From: Porticoccus sp963974675
Lineage (GTDB): Bacteria > Pseudomonadota > Gammaproteobacteria > Pseudomonadales > Porticoccaceae
NCBI GenBank assembly: GCA_963974675.1
Contig: CAXBDQ010000018.1
Span: forward strand, 1-43,081
Direction: 5' to 3'
DNA: 43,081 bases
Shown: one piece after another, positions 1 to 7,984 of the stretch
Numbering within the stretch: position 1 is the first letter of the stretch
Layout of the letters: each line of letters starts with the position of its first letter
Position numbers and translations under genes: made by a program
The notes under the pieces: generated by a model
The model's database searches: none
What the model saw: only the letters and a program-made list of their open reading frames with translations
Told to the model about the DNA's origin: nothing

Positions 1-1010
1 ACACCTGCTTGGGGAAGCATGGCTGTACCAATCCAGCGAGCATCATTTCCAAACATACCTACTAGTCGTCCAGAGAGCCAGCCTCCAGCAATTTTTCCTA
101 CAATACGAAGGCCAATGTAGACGACACCAATAACGCCAACACTCAGAAAGTTGGAAAAATTAAGGGAAGCTCCCGCCAGAATAAAAAACAGCACCAGAAA
201 AGGGCTTTGTATGTTTTTAATGGCGTGAAATGGCCGTGTGTGGTGTGTCGCAAAATTGGCGACGGTTGCTCCCATCGCCATAGCCGCGAGAAGGTAGGAA
301 ACTTCTAGCCATAATGCCAGCCCTCCACACAGCATGATGAGACCAAGTGCTTCGATGAGCGTCGGCTCTCCTGAGTGAATGCGCCCGGTCAGATAAGCCA
401 TTGGCAGCCCTAATGAAACGCCGAGAAAGAGTGCTCCGGTGATTTCCCAAACACCTGTCGTTATCATTGAGAACCCCGTTGTCGCTGTCGTACCCACGGC
501 AAAACTGAGACAGAGGCTAAAAATTAATAATCCCCAGGCATCATCCAAGGCCACAACACCCAGTAGGGTTTTACTAAAAGTACTGTTATCTTTTAGCTCA
601 TCAATAACAGCGACTGTTGCTACGGCATCGGTAGCGGTTGCTATGGCTGCCAGTAGTAAAGCAACCTCAAAAGGCAACGGTGTCAGTATCACCAGCCCGA
701 TTAAAACTACTATGAGCGTTATCAATGCTGCGCCCAATGAGAGCCCAATAATTTGTTTCCCGTGAAGTCTGAATGTACTGCGCGTGAGGGTGCTACCGAG
801 CAAAAATCCAATCATGATAAGTGCGAGCACAGATATGTGTTCAAACCAGAGTTGCCGTGTTTCCAGAAACAGGTCCAGTCCATTGGGGCCAATAAGTATA
901 CCCATGATAATCAACAGAGTGACTTTGGGCAGGGCAGTGATACTTCCAATCCAGAATGTCAGCAGTCCAAATAATAATAGTGCTCCCAAGGTGATCAGTA
1001 TTTCTGGCAT
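1..1010 (-). CDS. CPA2-type cation/proton antiporter, 3' end cut by window edge
   Basis: Integral inner-membrane monovalent cation/H+ exchanger of the Kef/NapA (CPA2) type. Reading the minus strand from the ATG at 1010 gives 336 open codons running off the left edge, so the C-terminus is missing. The protein is a chain of hydrophobic helices starting MPEILITLGALLLFGLL. It has the helix-4 stretch ATATDAVATVAVIDE and the helix-5 stretch VALDDAWGLLIF. The Asp-Asp pair in the second is what is usually seen in electrogenic Na+/H+ antiporters, whereas Kef K+ efflux proteins usually have Gln-Asp there. I therefore favour Na+/H+ exchange (inference). Whether a C-terminal TrkA-N or universal-stress domain follows cannot be seen. 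It is transcribed divergently from the D-glutamate/oxoproline operon. The family is confident; the substrate is not. Confidence 0.85.
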   Translation of the reverse strand, partial: MPEILITLGALLLFGLLTFWIGSITALPKVTLLIIMGILIGPNGLDLFLETRQLWFEHISVLALIMIGFLLGSTLTRSTFRLHGKQIIGLSLGAALITLIVVLIGLVILTPLPFEVALLLAAIATATDAVATVAVIDELKDNSTFSKTLLGVVALDDAWGLLIFSLCLSFAVGTTATTGFSMITTGVWEITGALFLGVSLGLPMAYLTGRIHSGEPTLIEALGLIMLCGGLALWLEVSYLLAAMAMGATVANFATHHTRPFHAIKNIQSPFLVLFFILAGASLNFSNFLSVGVIGVVYIGLRIVGKIAGGWLSGRLVGMFGNDARWIGTAMLPQAG

Positions 1011-1414
1011 AGATGACTATCGCTTCTGATGGTTGCTTTTATAAGTGTATTTAACCCAAATAGTTTGTCTTACTGACAAATTTAGACACACTTTTTTAAA
1101 TGGTGGTTAACATTATTGGTCTCACTGTACTCACGATATTTTCTATGACCACTATACGCACTATTGTGTTACCTGTTATGTGGGATGATATGGCCAGTCA
1201 TCAGTATATTTCCTTTGTTGGGTATGACCGGATCATTCTATTAAGTGGTTGAATCGTAGGATCAATGATAAGTTTAGCCATAGGGTGCAACAATAAAGGT
1301 TTTTTATAAGAGCTCTGTCATCATGGGGGCTGACTTCCATGGGTTGGCATCTGAGTTTGGTCACGACATAGCCCGCTACAATGAACAGCAGGCTTGGTAA
1401 AACAGGAGTGGTTT
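1011..1414. other. Intergenic region between divergent antiporter and DUF1445 genes
   Basis: This 400-base AT-rich gap must hold the promoters of both divergent transcripts, but I could not identify clear -35/-10 pairs. Two short plus-strand frames are open. One is a 50-codon frame at 1100-1252 with a hydrophobic N-terminus. The other is a frame ending at 1400 that reads LASEFGHDIARYNEQQAW just before its stop. The second has a protein-like composition and could be the tail of a lost gene, but nothing identifies it. Confidence 0.4.
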
Positions 1415-2200
1415 ATGTCCTTTGGTTTGTCTCCATTTGAGTTCCGCGAAGGTGTTCGCTCAGGTAAGCATAAGGGCAACACCTCAGGTTTTTGTCCGGG
1501 GTATGTTCAGGGAAATGTGGTGATTCTCCCCAGCGACTGGGCCGCAGAGTTTTTACAGTTTTGTCAGTTTAATCAAAAACCCTGTCCGTTAGTGGGGATG
1601 TCGGAAATCGGCGTTCCATTACTGCCGACGCTGGGGGAAGGGGTAGATATTCGTACAGATCTACCGCTTTATCGCATTTTTAAAGATGGAATCGTTGTCG
1701 ATGAGTTGTCGGATATTACTGATTGCTGGCGAGATGATTTTGTGACCTTTGTGATAGGTTGTTCTTTTTCTTTTGAAGAGGCCTTAATAGCAGATGGGCT
1801 AGAGGTTCGTAATGTTATAGAAGGGGTCAATGTTCCTATGTATCGGACCAATATACCCTGTCGATCTGCTGGGCGTTTTAGTGGGAATATGGTGGTAAGT
1901 ATGCGTCCCTTTTTGGCGGCAGATGCTATTCGCGCGGTACAAATTTCAACACGTTTCCCTTCTGTGCATGGAGCGCCTGTACATTTGGGTGATCCAACCC
2001 GGATAGGTGTTCTGGATATTAGTAATCCTGATTTTGGTGATGCCGTCACAATAGAGGAGGGGGAAATCCCCGTTTTTTGGGCTTGTGGTGTGACACCTCA
2101 GGTGGCTCTAGAGCAAGCTAAACCTCCATTTTGCATTACCCACAGCCCGGGTTGCATGCTAGTGACAGATTTGCGCAATAGTCAATTAGCGGTACTTTAG
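1415..2200 (+). CDS. DUF1445 (YcsI-type) protein, counterpart of the N-terminal half of D-glutamate cyclase
   Basis: Member of the DUF1445 family, annotated in bacteria as putative hydro-lyase or YcsI. It corresponds to the N-terminal half of mammalian D-glutamate cyclase (DGLUCY), which converts D-glutamate to 5-oxo-D-proline. The whole family length is present (261 residues). Recognisable blocks in order are TSGFCPGYVQGNVVILP, NQKPCPLVG, DIRTDLPLYRIFKDG, TFVIGCSFSFEEAL, NVPMYRTNIPC, VHGAPVHLGDP, PVFWACGVTPQ and THSPGCMLVTD. I chose the ATG at 1415 because AGGAG lies six bases upstream; an in-frame TTG at 1394 would add seven residues and has no better ribosome site. It is the first gene of an operon with pxpABC and a separate DUF4392 gene. 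In Bacillus subtilis ycsI likewise sits with the oxoprolinase genes. The family call is very sure. D-glutamate cyclase activity, alone or together with the DUF4392 protein, is inferred. Confidence 0.88.
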   Translation: MSFGLSPFEFREGVRSGKHKGNTSGFCPGYVQGNVVILPSDWAAEFLQFCQFNQKPCPLVGMSEIGVPLLPTLGEGVDIRTDLPLYRIFKDGIVVDELSDITDCWRDDFVTFVIGCSFSFEEALIADGLEVRNVIEGVNVPMYRTNIPCRSAGRFSGNMVVSMRPFLAADAIRAVQISTRFPSVHGAPVHLGDPTRIGVLDISNPDFGDAVTIEEGEIPVFWACGVTPQVALEQAKPPFCITHSPGCMLVTDLRNSQLAVL

Positions 2201-2244
2201 ACAGCCTATTGTGGTGCAACTCATTGTTTTGAAAGAGATAATAT

Positions 2245-2979
2245 ATGCCATTACTGCTTAATTGTGATCTGGGTGAAAGCTTTGGGGTCTGGACTATGGG
2301 CATGGATGAGGCGGTGATGCCGCATATCGACCAAGCCAATATTGCTTGTGGTTTTCATGCGGGTGATCACCTCGTAATGCAAAGAACACTTGGGTTGGCA
2401 AGTCAGTACGGAGTGATGGTTGGTGCTCATCCTGGTTACCCCGACCTTGCCGGATTTGGTCGTAGATCCATCAGTCATCCACATGAAGACATCGTAGCTC
2501 TGATGCATTATCAGATGTCAGCATTGGATGGTATGGCAAAAACCCTTGGGTTGGATATGCAGTATGTGAAACCTCATGGTGCCCTTTATAACGATATGAT
2601 GTCGGATGCAGCAGTTCGCCGTGCAGTGATGGATGCCGTAGCAACGTATTATCGCCCCGTAAAACTCATGTTGTTGGCCACTGCCCAGTCAGAGGAGCAT
2701 AGGACTGAAGCGCAGAAACTTGGTATTGAATTGTGGTTTGAAGCTTTTGCTGACCGTTGTTATGACGATGATGGTACGTTGTTATCTCGAGCTAAATCTG
2801 GTGCAGTCCACAACCGAACCAAAATGCTGGAGCAAGCTACAGAGTTGAAAAATAAAGGCACGATAACCACCATTGGCGGGCATCAACTGAAACTCAATGC
2901 CGACACATTATGCGTCCACGGAGATAATTCTGAGGGGGTTGAGGCGATAAAGGACATTAGACAGCTTCTTAACAAATGA
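2245..2979 (+). CDS. pxpA: 5-oxoprolinase subunit PxpA (LamB/YcsF family)
   Basis: Subunit of the prokaryotic ATP-dependent 5-oxoprolinase PxpABC, which opens 5-oxoproline to glutamate in the cytoplasm. The 244-residue length is typical. The family motifs are all visible: NCDLGESFGVW at the N-terminus (residues 6-16), ANIACGFHAGDH (about 32-43), GAHPGYPD (about 60), KPHGALYN (about 108), EAFADRCYDDDGTL (about 165) and CVHGDN near the C-terminus. The gene begins 45 bases after the DUF1445 gene and is followed ten bases later by pxpB, so the genes are surely co-transcribed. Its position between the two D-glutamate-cyclase-like genes suggests the substrate is supplied within the operon. Family and subunit assignment are secure. 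Confidence 0.95.
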   Translation: MPLLLNCDLGESFGVWTMGMDEAVMPHIDQANIACGFHAGDHLVMQRTLGLASQYGVMVGAHPGYPDLAGFGRRSISHPHEDIVALMHYQMSALDGMAKTLGLDMQYVKPHGALYNDMMSDAAVRRAVMDAVATYYRPVKLMLLATAQSEEHRTEAQKLGIELWFEAFADRCYDDDGTLLSRAKSGAVHNRTKMLEQATELKNKGTITTIGGHQLKLNADTLCVHGDNSEGVEAIKDIRQLLNK

Positions 2980-2989
2980 TGATTGATGA

Positions 2990-3667
2990 ATGAATATTTC
3001 GATTGCCGGTGAAAACTCCCTCATTATCTATTTTGGTGAGACGGTAAATCCAACCGTTTCAGCAAAGGTACAGCATGCAGCTCGCGAGCTAAAAAATGCA
3101 TTAGGTGATGTGATTGTTGATCTCGTACCTTCTTATGCCTCGCTTTTGGTTATCTACGATATATTTCGAACAGATTTACACACGATTAGACCTCAAATTC
3201 GAACGCTGTTGTCAGCAATAGATCAGGTAGAGGCTTCGGAAGGTCGGTTGATTGAGCTTCCTGTTTATTACAGCCCTGAATCCGGACCAGACTTGGAGCC
3301 TCTTGCACATCAAACAGGTTTGAGGGTGGATGACATCATTTCTATTCATCAAGCCACAGAATACCGTGTTTATGCCATAGGTTTTGCTCCGGGGTTTGCG
3401 TATCTCGGTGAACTGGATGAGCGTATATCGGCTCCCCGATTGGCTACACCCCGACAACAAGTGCCCAAAGGTGCTGTTGGTATTGCCGGCCGCCAGACAG
3501 CAGTATATCCATCAATATCCCCCGGTGGTTGGAACCTCATAGGACTATGCCCACAACCGATGTTTGATTCCGAGTCAACACCTTGTATGCCGGTAGAAGT
3601 GGGTGATCGAGTATGTTTTAGGGGGATTGATCGAGAGGACTTTTTGTCCTTGGGTGGGGTGCTCTGA
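2990..3667 (+). CDS. pxpB: 5-oxoprolinase subunit PxpB (KipI-like)
   Basis: PxpB/KipI family subunit (allophanate hydrolase subunit 1 fold) that works with PxpC and PxpA in ATP-dependent cleavage of 5-oxoproline. The 225 residues cover the family. The diagnostic block GFAPGFAYLGELDERI is followed by RLATPRQQVPKGAVGIAGRQ and then YPSISPGGWNLIG. The ATG at 2990 is the first possible start, because an in-frame TGA lies directly before it. The stop overlaps the start of pxpC by one base (TGATG), indicating translational coupling and probably fixed subunit stoichiometry. The B. subtilis homologue KipI was first described as an inhibitor of a sporulation kinase, but here the pxp context supports the metabolic role. 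Confidence 0.94.
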   Translation: MNISIAGENSLIIYFGETVNPTVSAKVQHAARELKNALGDVIVDLVPSYASLLVIYDIFRTDLHTIRPQIRTLLSAIDQVEASEGRLIELPVYYSPESGPDLEPLAHQTGLRVDDIISIHQATEYRVYAIGFAPGFAYLGELDERISAPRLATPRQQVPKGAVGIAGRQTAVYPSISPGGWNLIGLCPQPMFDSESTPCMPVEVGDRVCFRGIDREDFLSLGGVL

Positions 3668-4605
3668 TGGGCACTGGTTTCCTGATTCAACAGCCGGGGC
3701 CTCGCACCCTGATACAGGATGCTGGCCGTTTTGGTTTTCACCATTTGGGTATGACGACGGGAGGTCCCGCTGATCCCTGGGCATTTCGGTGGGCTAACCG
3801 TTTATGCGGTAACCTTCAGAATACGACAGCTCTGGAAGTGAGTGTGGGTGGTTTGATTCTCGAATCAAAATTGACCACACGATTGGCTGTGTGTGGGGCA
3901 AATATGCCCATGAAAATTAATGGCCGGATACGACCTATGTGGCGTAGCCATAGGGTGAAGCCCGGGGATATTGTTGAGCTGGGTAATGCTACCAATGGCG
4001 TGTGTTCTTATTTGGCCATAGCGGGGGGTTTTGACATAACAGCTGTGTTTGGCAGTACAGCTACCGTTGTGCGTGAAGGGATTGGTGGGTTGAATGGTGC
4101 TAAGTTGGACTCGGGAAATTTTCTTCCCTGTACCGATAATGAGGAAGGACCCTGTTTGCTACTGCCAAAAGGTTACCGGCCAGTCTATGCTCAACATGCC
4201 ATGTTGCGCGTGATTCCGGGCTATCAACAACATGACTTCAGTCGTTATCAACAACGTCGTTTCTTTAGTCACGAGTATAAAGTGTCTACTCGTTCGGACA
4301 GGATGGGTTACTGTTTAGAAGGCCCAAAGATTAGAGCAAATAGTAACGGTGTCTTATCGGAAGGTATTTGTCTGGGGGCCATTCAAGTGCCTCCAGATGG
4401 CCAGCCGATAATACTTATGAATGATCGACAAACTATCGGCGGTTATCCAAAGCTGGGGTCTGTGCTTTCTATGGACCTTGCACAACTGGCCCAGTTAAAG
4501 CCCGGTGGTTCTGTGGACTTCACTCCCATTACCGTGGAAGAAGCACATAACATACATCATCTGGCGGTGAGTTATTTTGAACAAATAGAACTGGTGGAAT
4601 GCTAG
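3667..4605 (+). CDS. pxpC: 5-oxoprolinase subunit PxpC (KipA-like, biotin-dependent carboxyltransferase fold)
   Basis: PxpC/KipA family (allophanate hydrolase subunit 2 fold), partner of PxpB in the 5-oxoprolinase complex. The protein has 312 residues, normal for the family. The N-terminus carries GPRTLIQDAGRFGFHHLG followed by GGPADPWAFRWANRLCGN. The C-terminal half has RSDRMGYCLEGP, SEGICLGAIQVPPDGQP and LMNDRQTIGGYPKLGSV, all characteristic of this subunit. The start codon shares its A with the pxpB stop codon. The next gene, encoding the DUF4392 protein, starts 48 bases further on in the same direction without an obvious terminator, so the operon probably continues. Confidence 0.94.
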   Translation: MGTGFLIQQPGPRTLIQDAGRFGFHHLGMTTGGPADPWAFRWANRLCGNLQNTTALEVSVGGLILESKLTTRLAVCGANMPMKINGRIRPMWRSHRVKPGDIVELGNATNGVCSYLAIAGGFDITAVFGSTATVVREGIGGLNGAKLDSGNFLPCTDNEEGPCLLLPKGYRPVYAQHAMLRVIPGYQQHDFSRYQQRRFFSHEYKVSTRSDRMGYCLEGPKIRANSNGVLSEGICLGAIQVPPDGQPIILMNDRQTIGGYPKLGSVLSMDLAQLAQLKPGGSVDFTPITVEEAHNIHHLAVSYFEQIELVEC

Positions 4606-4653
4606 GCAGTTGTCTGGCTATAAATATAAGTTGAGTTCATAGGGAGACACGGC

Positions 4654-5538
4654 ATGAGTGCGAAAAAGGATCTTGCTCTCAGTCAGCTGATAGAAAATTT
4701 ATTGGTCGCACGCAACCCGAGAGGGATGAAAACAATACAGTCAGCGTTGACCCCCGGCTATTGTCTACGGGCAGCAAAGTTAATGGAGAAATGTCGAGGC
4801 TCCGTATTGATTGCTACTGGCTTTCCTGTGAATGATACCTTTGAAACAGATGGCCCATTGGGTGCCATTGCACTGTATCAAGCCTTATCCAAGCAAGGGG
4901 CGTCTCCAGTACTTGTTTGCAGTAATCCCTTGGCTGCAGCAATTCAAAATGATTATCAGGTTTATTGTCTTCCCGTAGGACGGCAAAGGGAGAGGAACCC
5001 TATGGAGCAGGCACAGCAAGTGCTTGATACCTACCAGCCGGAATTAATAATTACCATTGAGCTTCCCGGTCGCGCAGCAGATGGACAGTATTACAACATG
5101 CGAAGTGAGGACATCAGTGATCGGGTCATATTTTTTGATGACATGATGGCGGCAGCGGACTGTCCTACCATTGGTATTGGTGATGGTGGAAATGAAGTAG
5201 GAATGGGTAAAATCGTTGAGGCATTATCCTGTCTGGATATTACTCCCTGTGCCACCAGCTGCGATGAATTGGTGATTGCTGATGTTTCCAACTGGGCGGC
5301 ACATGGGTTGGTAGCGATGCTTTCAATATTGTCAGGAAAAAGCCTTTTAGACGATTGGAATAATCGATGTTGTTTGGAATATCTTGTAGCACGAGGCAGT
5401 GTCGATGGGGTAACCGGAGAGCACACTCTGACAGAGGATGGTTTGTCCTGCGAGGTAACAGACACGGTGATTGCTGGATTACAACAGATTGTTGAGTCCT
5501 CATGTAGTGCCAGCGCCATAAAAAAGAGCCATCTTTGA
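4654..5538 (+). CDS. DUF4392 protein, counterpart of the C-terminal half of D-glutamate cyclase
   Basis: Stand-alone version of the DUF4392 domain, which forms the C-terminal half of mammalian DGLUCY (D-glutamate to 5-oxo-D-proline, a mitochondrial enzyme). Visible family blocks are ATGFPVNDTFETDGPLGAIA (residues about 54-73), ELPGRAADGQYYN (about 146), IGIGDGGNEVGMGKI (about 174), CDELVIADVSNWAAHGL (about 199) and VDGVTGEH (about 250). The length of 294 residues fits the isolated domain. A GGGAG-type ribosome site lies shortly before the ATG. In this window the N-terminal counterpart is encoded separately at 1415-2200, with pxpABC between, so the two proteins may form a two-subunit enzyme (inference). 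The domain assignment is firm; the activity is not proven for bacterial stand-alone versions. Confidence 0.88.
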   Translation: MSAKKDLALSQLIENLLVARNPRGMKTIQSALTPGYCLRAAKLMEKCRGSVLIATGFPVNDTFETDGPLGAIALYQALSKQGASPVLVCSNPLAAAIQNDYQVYCLPVGRQRERNPMEQAQQVLDTYQPELIITIELPGRAADGQYYNMRSEDISDRVIFFDDMMAAADCPTIGIGDGGNEVGMGKIVEALSCLDITPCATSCDELVIADVSNWAAHGLVAMLSILSGKSLLDDWNNRCCLEYLVARGSVDGVTGEHTLTEDGLSCEVTDTVIAGLQQIVESSCSASAIKKSHL

Positions 5539-5579
5539 GGGTGGTATTCTAAGGAGCAATAGGGCGCAATGACAGGAGG

Positions 5580-5726
5580 ATGACAGTAGATAAAAACGGA
5601 AAAGCAACTATAGAGTCATTATGGAATTACCTTTGCCTGTTCATTGTCTCACTGATAAGATTTCTTGTTTTTTCCGTACAGAATTTGTGTTATTTGATAG
5701 GTGTGTGGCGGTGTGTAGTTCAGTAG
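5580..5726 (+). CDS. Possible 48-residue small membrane protein (doubtful)
   Basis: In the gap before the aminotransferase gene a 48-codon frame starts at an ATG touching an AGGAGG sequence. It encodes a charged N-terminus followed by one hydrophobic stretch, YLCLFIVSLIRFLVF. The AGGAGG abuts the start codon with no spacing, which is poor for initiation, and I recognise no family. It may be chance. The rest of the gap shows no other structure I can support. Confidence 0.15.
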   Translation: MTVDKNGKATIESLWNYLCLFIVSLIRFLVFSVQNLCYLIGVWRCVVQ

Positions 5727-5781
5727 TGAAAAGACACTTAATTATTTATAAGTAATGAGAAAAAGGTAACTAGGTCATTAG

Positions 5782-6639
5782 ATGAGTATCGTTTTCCTAA
5801 ATGACGTCTACCTGCCAATGGCAGAAGCAAAGATATCGCCTATGGATAGGGGGTTTCTGTTTGGTGACGGAATCTACGAAGTGGTGCCATCCCACGGAGG
5901 CCAGATGATTGGTTTCCTGCTTCATATTGATCGAATGAACAATGGTATGGCCGCCATTGGACTTAAACTGAACTGGTCCCATACGCGCTGGAAAGAAGTC
6001 TGCGACAACCTGATTAAAAAAAATGGTGCTGGCAATCTTGCACTGTATCTGCACGTCAGTCGTGGAGCAGATACCAAACGTTTTCATGCTTATCCGGAAG
6101 ATGTCGAACCCACCGTCTTTGGATTTGCTTTTGAAATTCCTCCTGCCCCCGTGGCGGACAAATTGAAAGTGGTGGGTTATAAGGTGGCAACCAGTCGTGA
6201 CCTACGTTGGGACCGTTGCCAAATCAAGTCCACGGCATTACTGGGTAATGTCATGCATTTTCAATATGGTTACCAACAAGGTGCCAATGAGACATTGCTC
6301 TACAATGAACGCAATGAGCTGACAGAAGCGAGTGCCTGTAATGCCTATATCGTCAAAAATGGCACAGTGATCACCCCTCCGCGGGATAACCAGGTTTTAC
6401 CAGGAATTACACGGCATATTCTGCTGGATTTACTGCGAAAAGAAGGCTCTATTCCTGTCGAAGAGCGTGTAGTTACCATGGATGAAGTCTTCGATGCTGA
6501 TGAGGTTTGGGTAACCAGTTCGTCGAAGGAGGTGGTTCCTGTCATAGCTATTGATGGTAAACCCGTAGGAAATGGCAAGATTGGCGATACTTGGCTGGCA
6601 GCCCAAACAATTTATTCAGCAGGTAAATTAAATTATTAG
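5782..6639 (+). CDS. dat: D-amino-acid aminotransferase (D-alanine transaminase)
   Basis: Class IV pyridoxal-phosphate aminotransferase that exchanges amino groups between D-amino acids and 2-oxo acids, classically D-Ala plus 2-oxoglutarate to D-Glu plus pyruvate. The 285 residues match the family. Visible are MDRGFLFGDGIYEV at residues 21-34, the Schiff-base lysine K149 in QIKSTALLGN, and NELTEASACNAYIVKNG and LPGITRHILLDL in the C-terminal half. The R-x-H pair (R100, H102) sits where D-amino-acid transaminases bind the substrate carboxylate, which favours Dat over branched-chain aminotransferase. The gene lies between the D-glutamate cyclase/oxoprolinase operon and alanine racemase, a fitting D-Ala/D-Glu context. 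The ribosome site is weak (AAGG about 15 bases upstream). Confidence 0.88.
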   Translation: MSIVFLNDVYLPMAEAKISPMDRGFLFGDGIYEVVPSHGGQMIGFLLHIDRMNNGMAAIGLKLNWSHTRWKEVCDNLIKKNGAGNLALYLHVSRGADTKRFHAYPEDVEPTVFGFAFEIPPAPVADKLKVVGYKVATSRDLRWDRCQIKSTALLGNVMHFQYGYQQGANETLLYNERNELTEASACNAYIVKNGTVITPPRDNQVLPGITRHILLDLLRKEGSIPVEERVVTMDEVFDADEVWVTSSSKEVVPVIAIDGKPVGNGKIGDTWLAAQTIYSAGKLNY

Positions 6640-6757
6640 CGGTGAATTCTTTTATACTGCTTAACTGTGTTGATGGCCTTTTCGCGGCCCCCTTAATTTT
6701 GGCCTATCTACTCATAGTCAAATGGTCTCTAGGTATAAAAGGAACACCATTTACATC

Positions 6758-7852
6758 ATGTCTCGACCTGCAAAAGCATTGATAGATCTAGAAGCATTAC
6801 GCCACAATTGTCGGCTGGCTAATGACTTGTCTCCTCAGTCCCAAACCATGGCGGTGATTAAGGCTGATGCTTATGGTCATGGCGCTGTACCTGTTGCGCA
6901 CGCGCTTCGGGATTTGGTTCCTACCTTTGGTGTGACCTGTATAGAGGAGGCGCTGGAGCTTCGAGAGTCTGGTATTAAAAATCCGGTCCATTTGTTGGAA
7001 GGGGTTTTTTCTGCCTCAGAAATCAGCATTGCGGCCTACCAAAATTTTAGCCTTTCCGTGGTAAGTCAGGAACAAAAAACCGCTCTGTTAAAGGCCTCAC
7101 CAGCGAAACCCGTTCGGGTATGGGTTTTCGTAGATACGGGTATGCACCGTTTGGGTATCCAGCCCAATGAGCTAGTCCAAAGTTACAATGAACTGGCAAG
7201 CTGTGGTCATGTGGCCGAAGACATTGTTGTTGCTACCCACTTTGCTTGTGCGGATGAACGGGGTAATGATTTCACCTCTGAGCAGCTCAAGCGATTCAAC
7301 CAAGGGCTGGGCCATGGTATCCCTTCAACCACCTCTTTTAGCTTCGCTAACTCCGCCGCTGTATTAGGGTGGCCTGAGACCAGAGCAACCTGGAACCGGC
7401 CAGGCATTATGCTATACGGCAGCTCACCCTTTGCTACACCCCATCCTGATGCAGACCAACTACGGCCAGTCATGACATTCAAATCGGGTGTGATGGCTTT
7501 GCGTGATATCCGGCTGGGTGAAACAGTAGGATATGGTGCTACCTGGAAGGCGGAACGCAGCTCCCGTATAGCCACAGTCGCTATCGGTTATGGCGATGGT
7601 TATCCATTACATGCTCCCAGCGGCACCCCTGTATTAATCAATGGGCAGCGCTGCCCATTGGTGGGCCGGGTTTCCATGGATATGATTACGGTGGATGTGA
7701 CAGATTTACCGAGTGTGGCGCTGGGGGATGAAGTGATTCTATGGGGTAAGGGTTTATCTGTTAACGAAGTGGCCGCCTGTGCTGGCACCATTAGCTATGA
7801 ATTACTGACACGGATGCCCAAGAGGACCCGAAGGGAATATATCAATACTTAG
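6758..7852 (+). CDS. alr: Alanine racemase
   Basis: PLP-dependent interconversion of L- and D-alanine, supplying D-Ala for peptidoglycan and, here, probably for the adjacent D-amino-acid transaminase. The chosen ATG gives MSRPAKALIDLEALRHN, a standard Alr N-terminus, and 364 residues; an in-frame ATG at 6722 would add 12 residues without a ribosome site. K35 in VIKADAYGHG is the cofactor lysine. The catalytic tyrosine lies in TVGYGATWK. Other family blocks are WNRPGIMLYGSSPF, AIGYGDGYP and GRVSMDMITVDVTD. It follows dat by about 120 bases. In other bacteria a second racemase (dadX) can exist, and which of the two this is cannot be told, but it is not next to dadA here. Confidence 0.94.
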   Translation: MSRPAKALIDLEALRHNCRLANDLSPQSQTMAVIKADAYGHGAVPVAHALRDLVPTFGVTCIEEALELRESGIKNPVHLLEGVFSASEISIAAYQNFSLSVVSQEQKTALLKASPAKPVRVWVFVDTGMHRLGIQPNELVQSYNELASCGHVAEDIVVATHFACADERGNDFTSEQLKRFNQGLGHGIPSTTSFSFANSAAVLGWPETRATWNRPGIMLYGSSPFATPHPDADQLRPVMTFKSGVMALRDIRLGETVGYGATWKAERSSRIATVAIGYGDGYPLHAPSGTPVLINGQRCPLVGRVSMDMITVDVTDLPSVALGDEVILWGKGLSVNEVAACAGTISYELLTRMPKRTRREYINT

Positions 7853-7932
7853 CAATGTTTATCATCATTCTGGAACAGTTTTCTGACTCTTTCCGACATT
7901 TCTTTCGACGGTTTTTTTACATCCCTTAAAAG

Positions 7933-7967
7933 TCATCTAATCCAATTCATAAACTGGATTAAGATGA
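7933..7967. terminator. Hairpin between convergent alr and UbiA-family genes
   Basis: TCATCTAATCCA pairs with TGGATTAAGATGA (12 pairs with one bulged A) around a ten-base loop. It lies in the gap where alr (plus) and the prenyltransferase gene (minus) converge, so it probably marks both transcript ends. There is no long T tract on either strand, only CTTTT on the minus side, so intrinsic termination is uncertain. Confidence 0.4.
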
Positions 7968-7984
7968 ATCTCTAAGCATATCGA

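Noticed and set aside
439..1029. Plus-strand frames of 70-110 codons opposite the antiporter
   Set aside because: They are antisense shadows of the antiporter gene, which has clear transmembrane and DD motifs on the minus strand.
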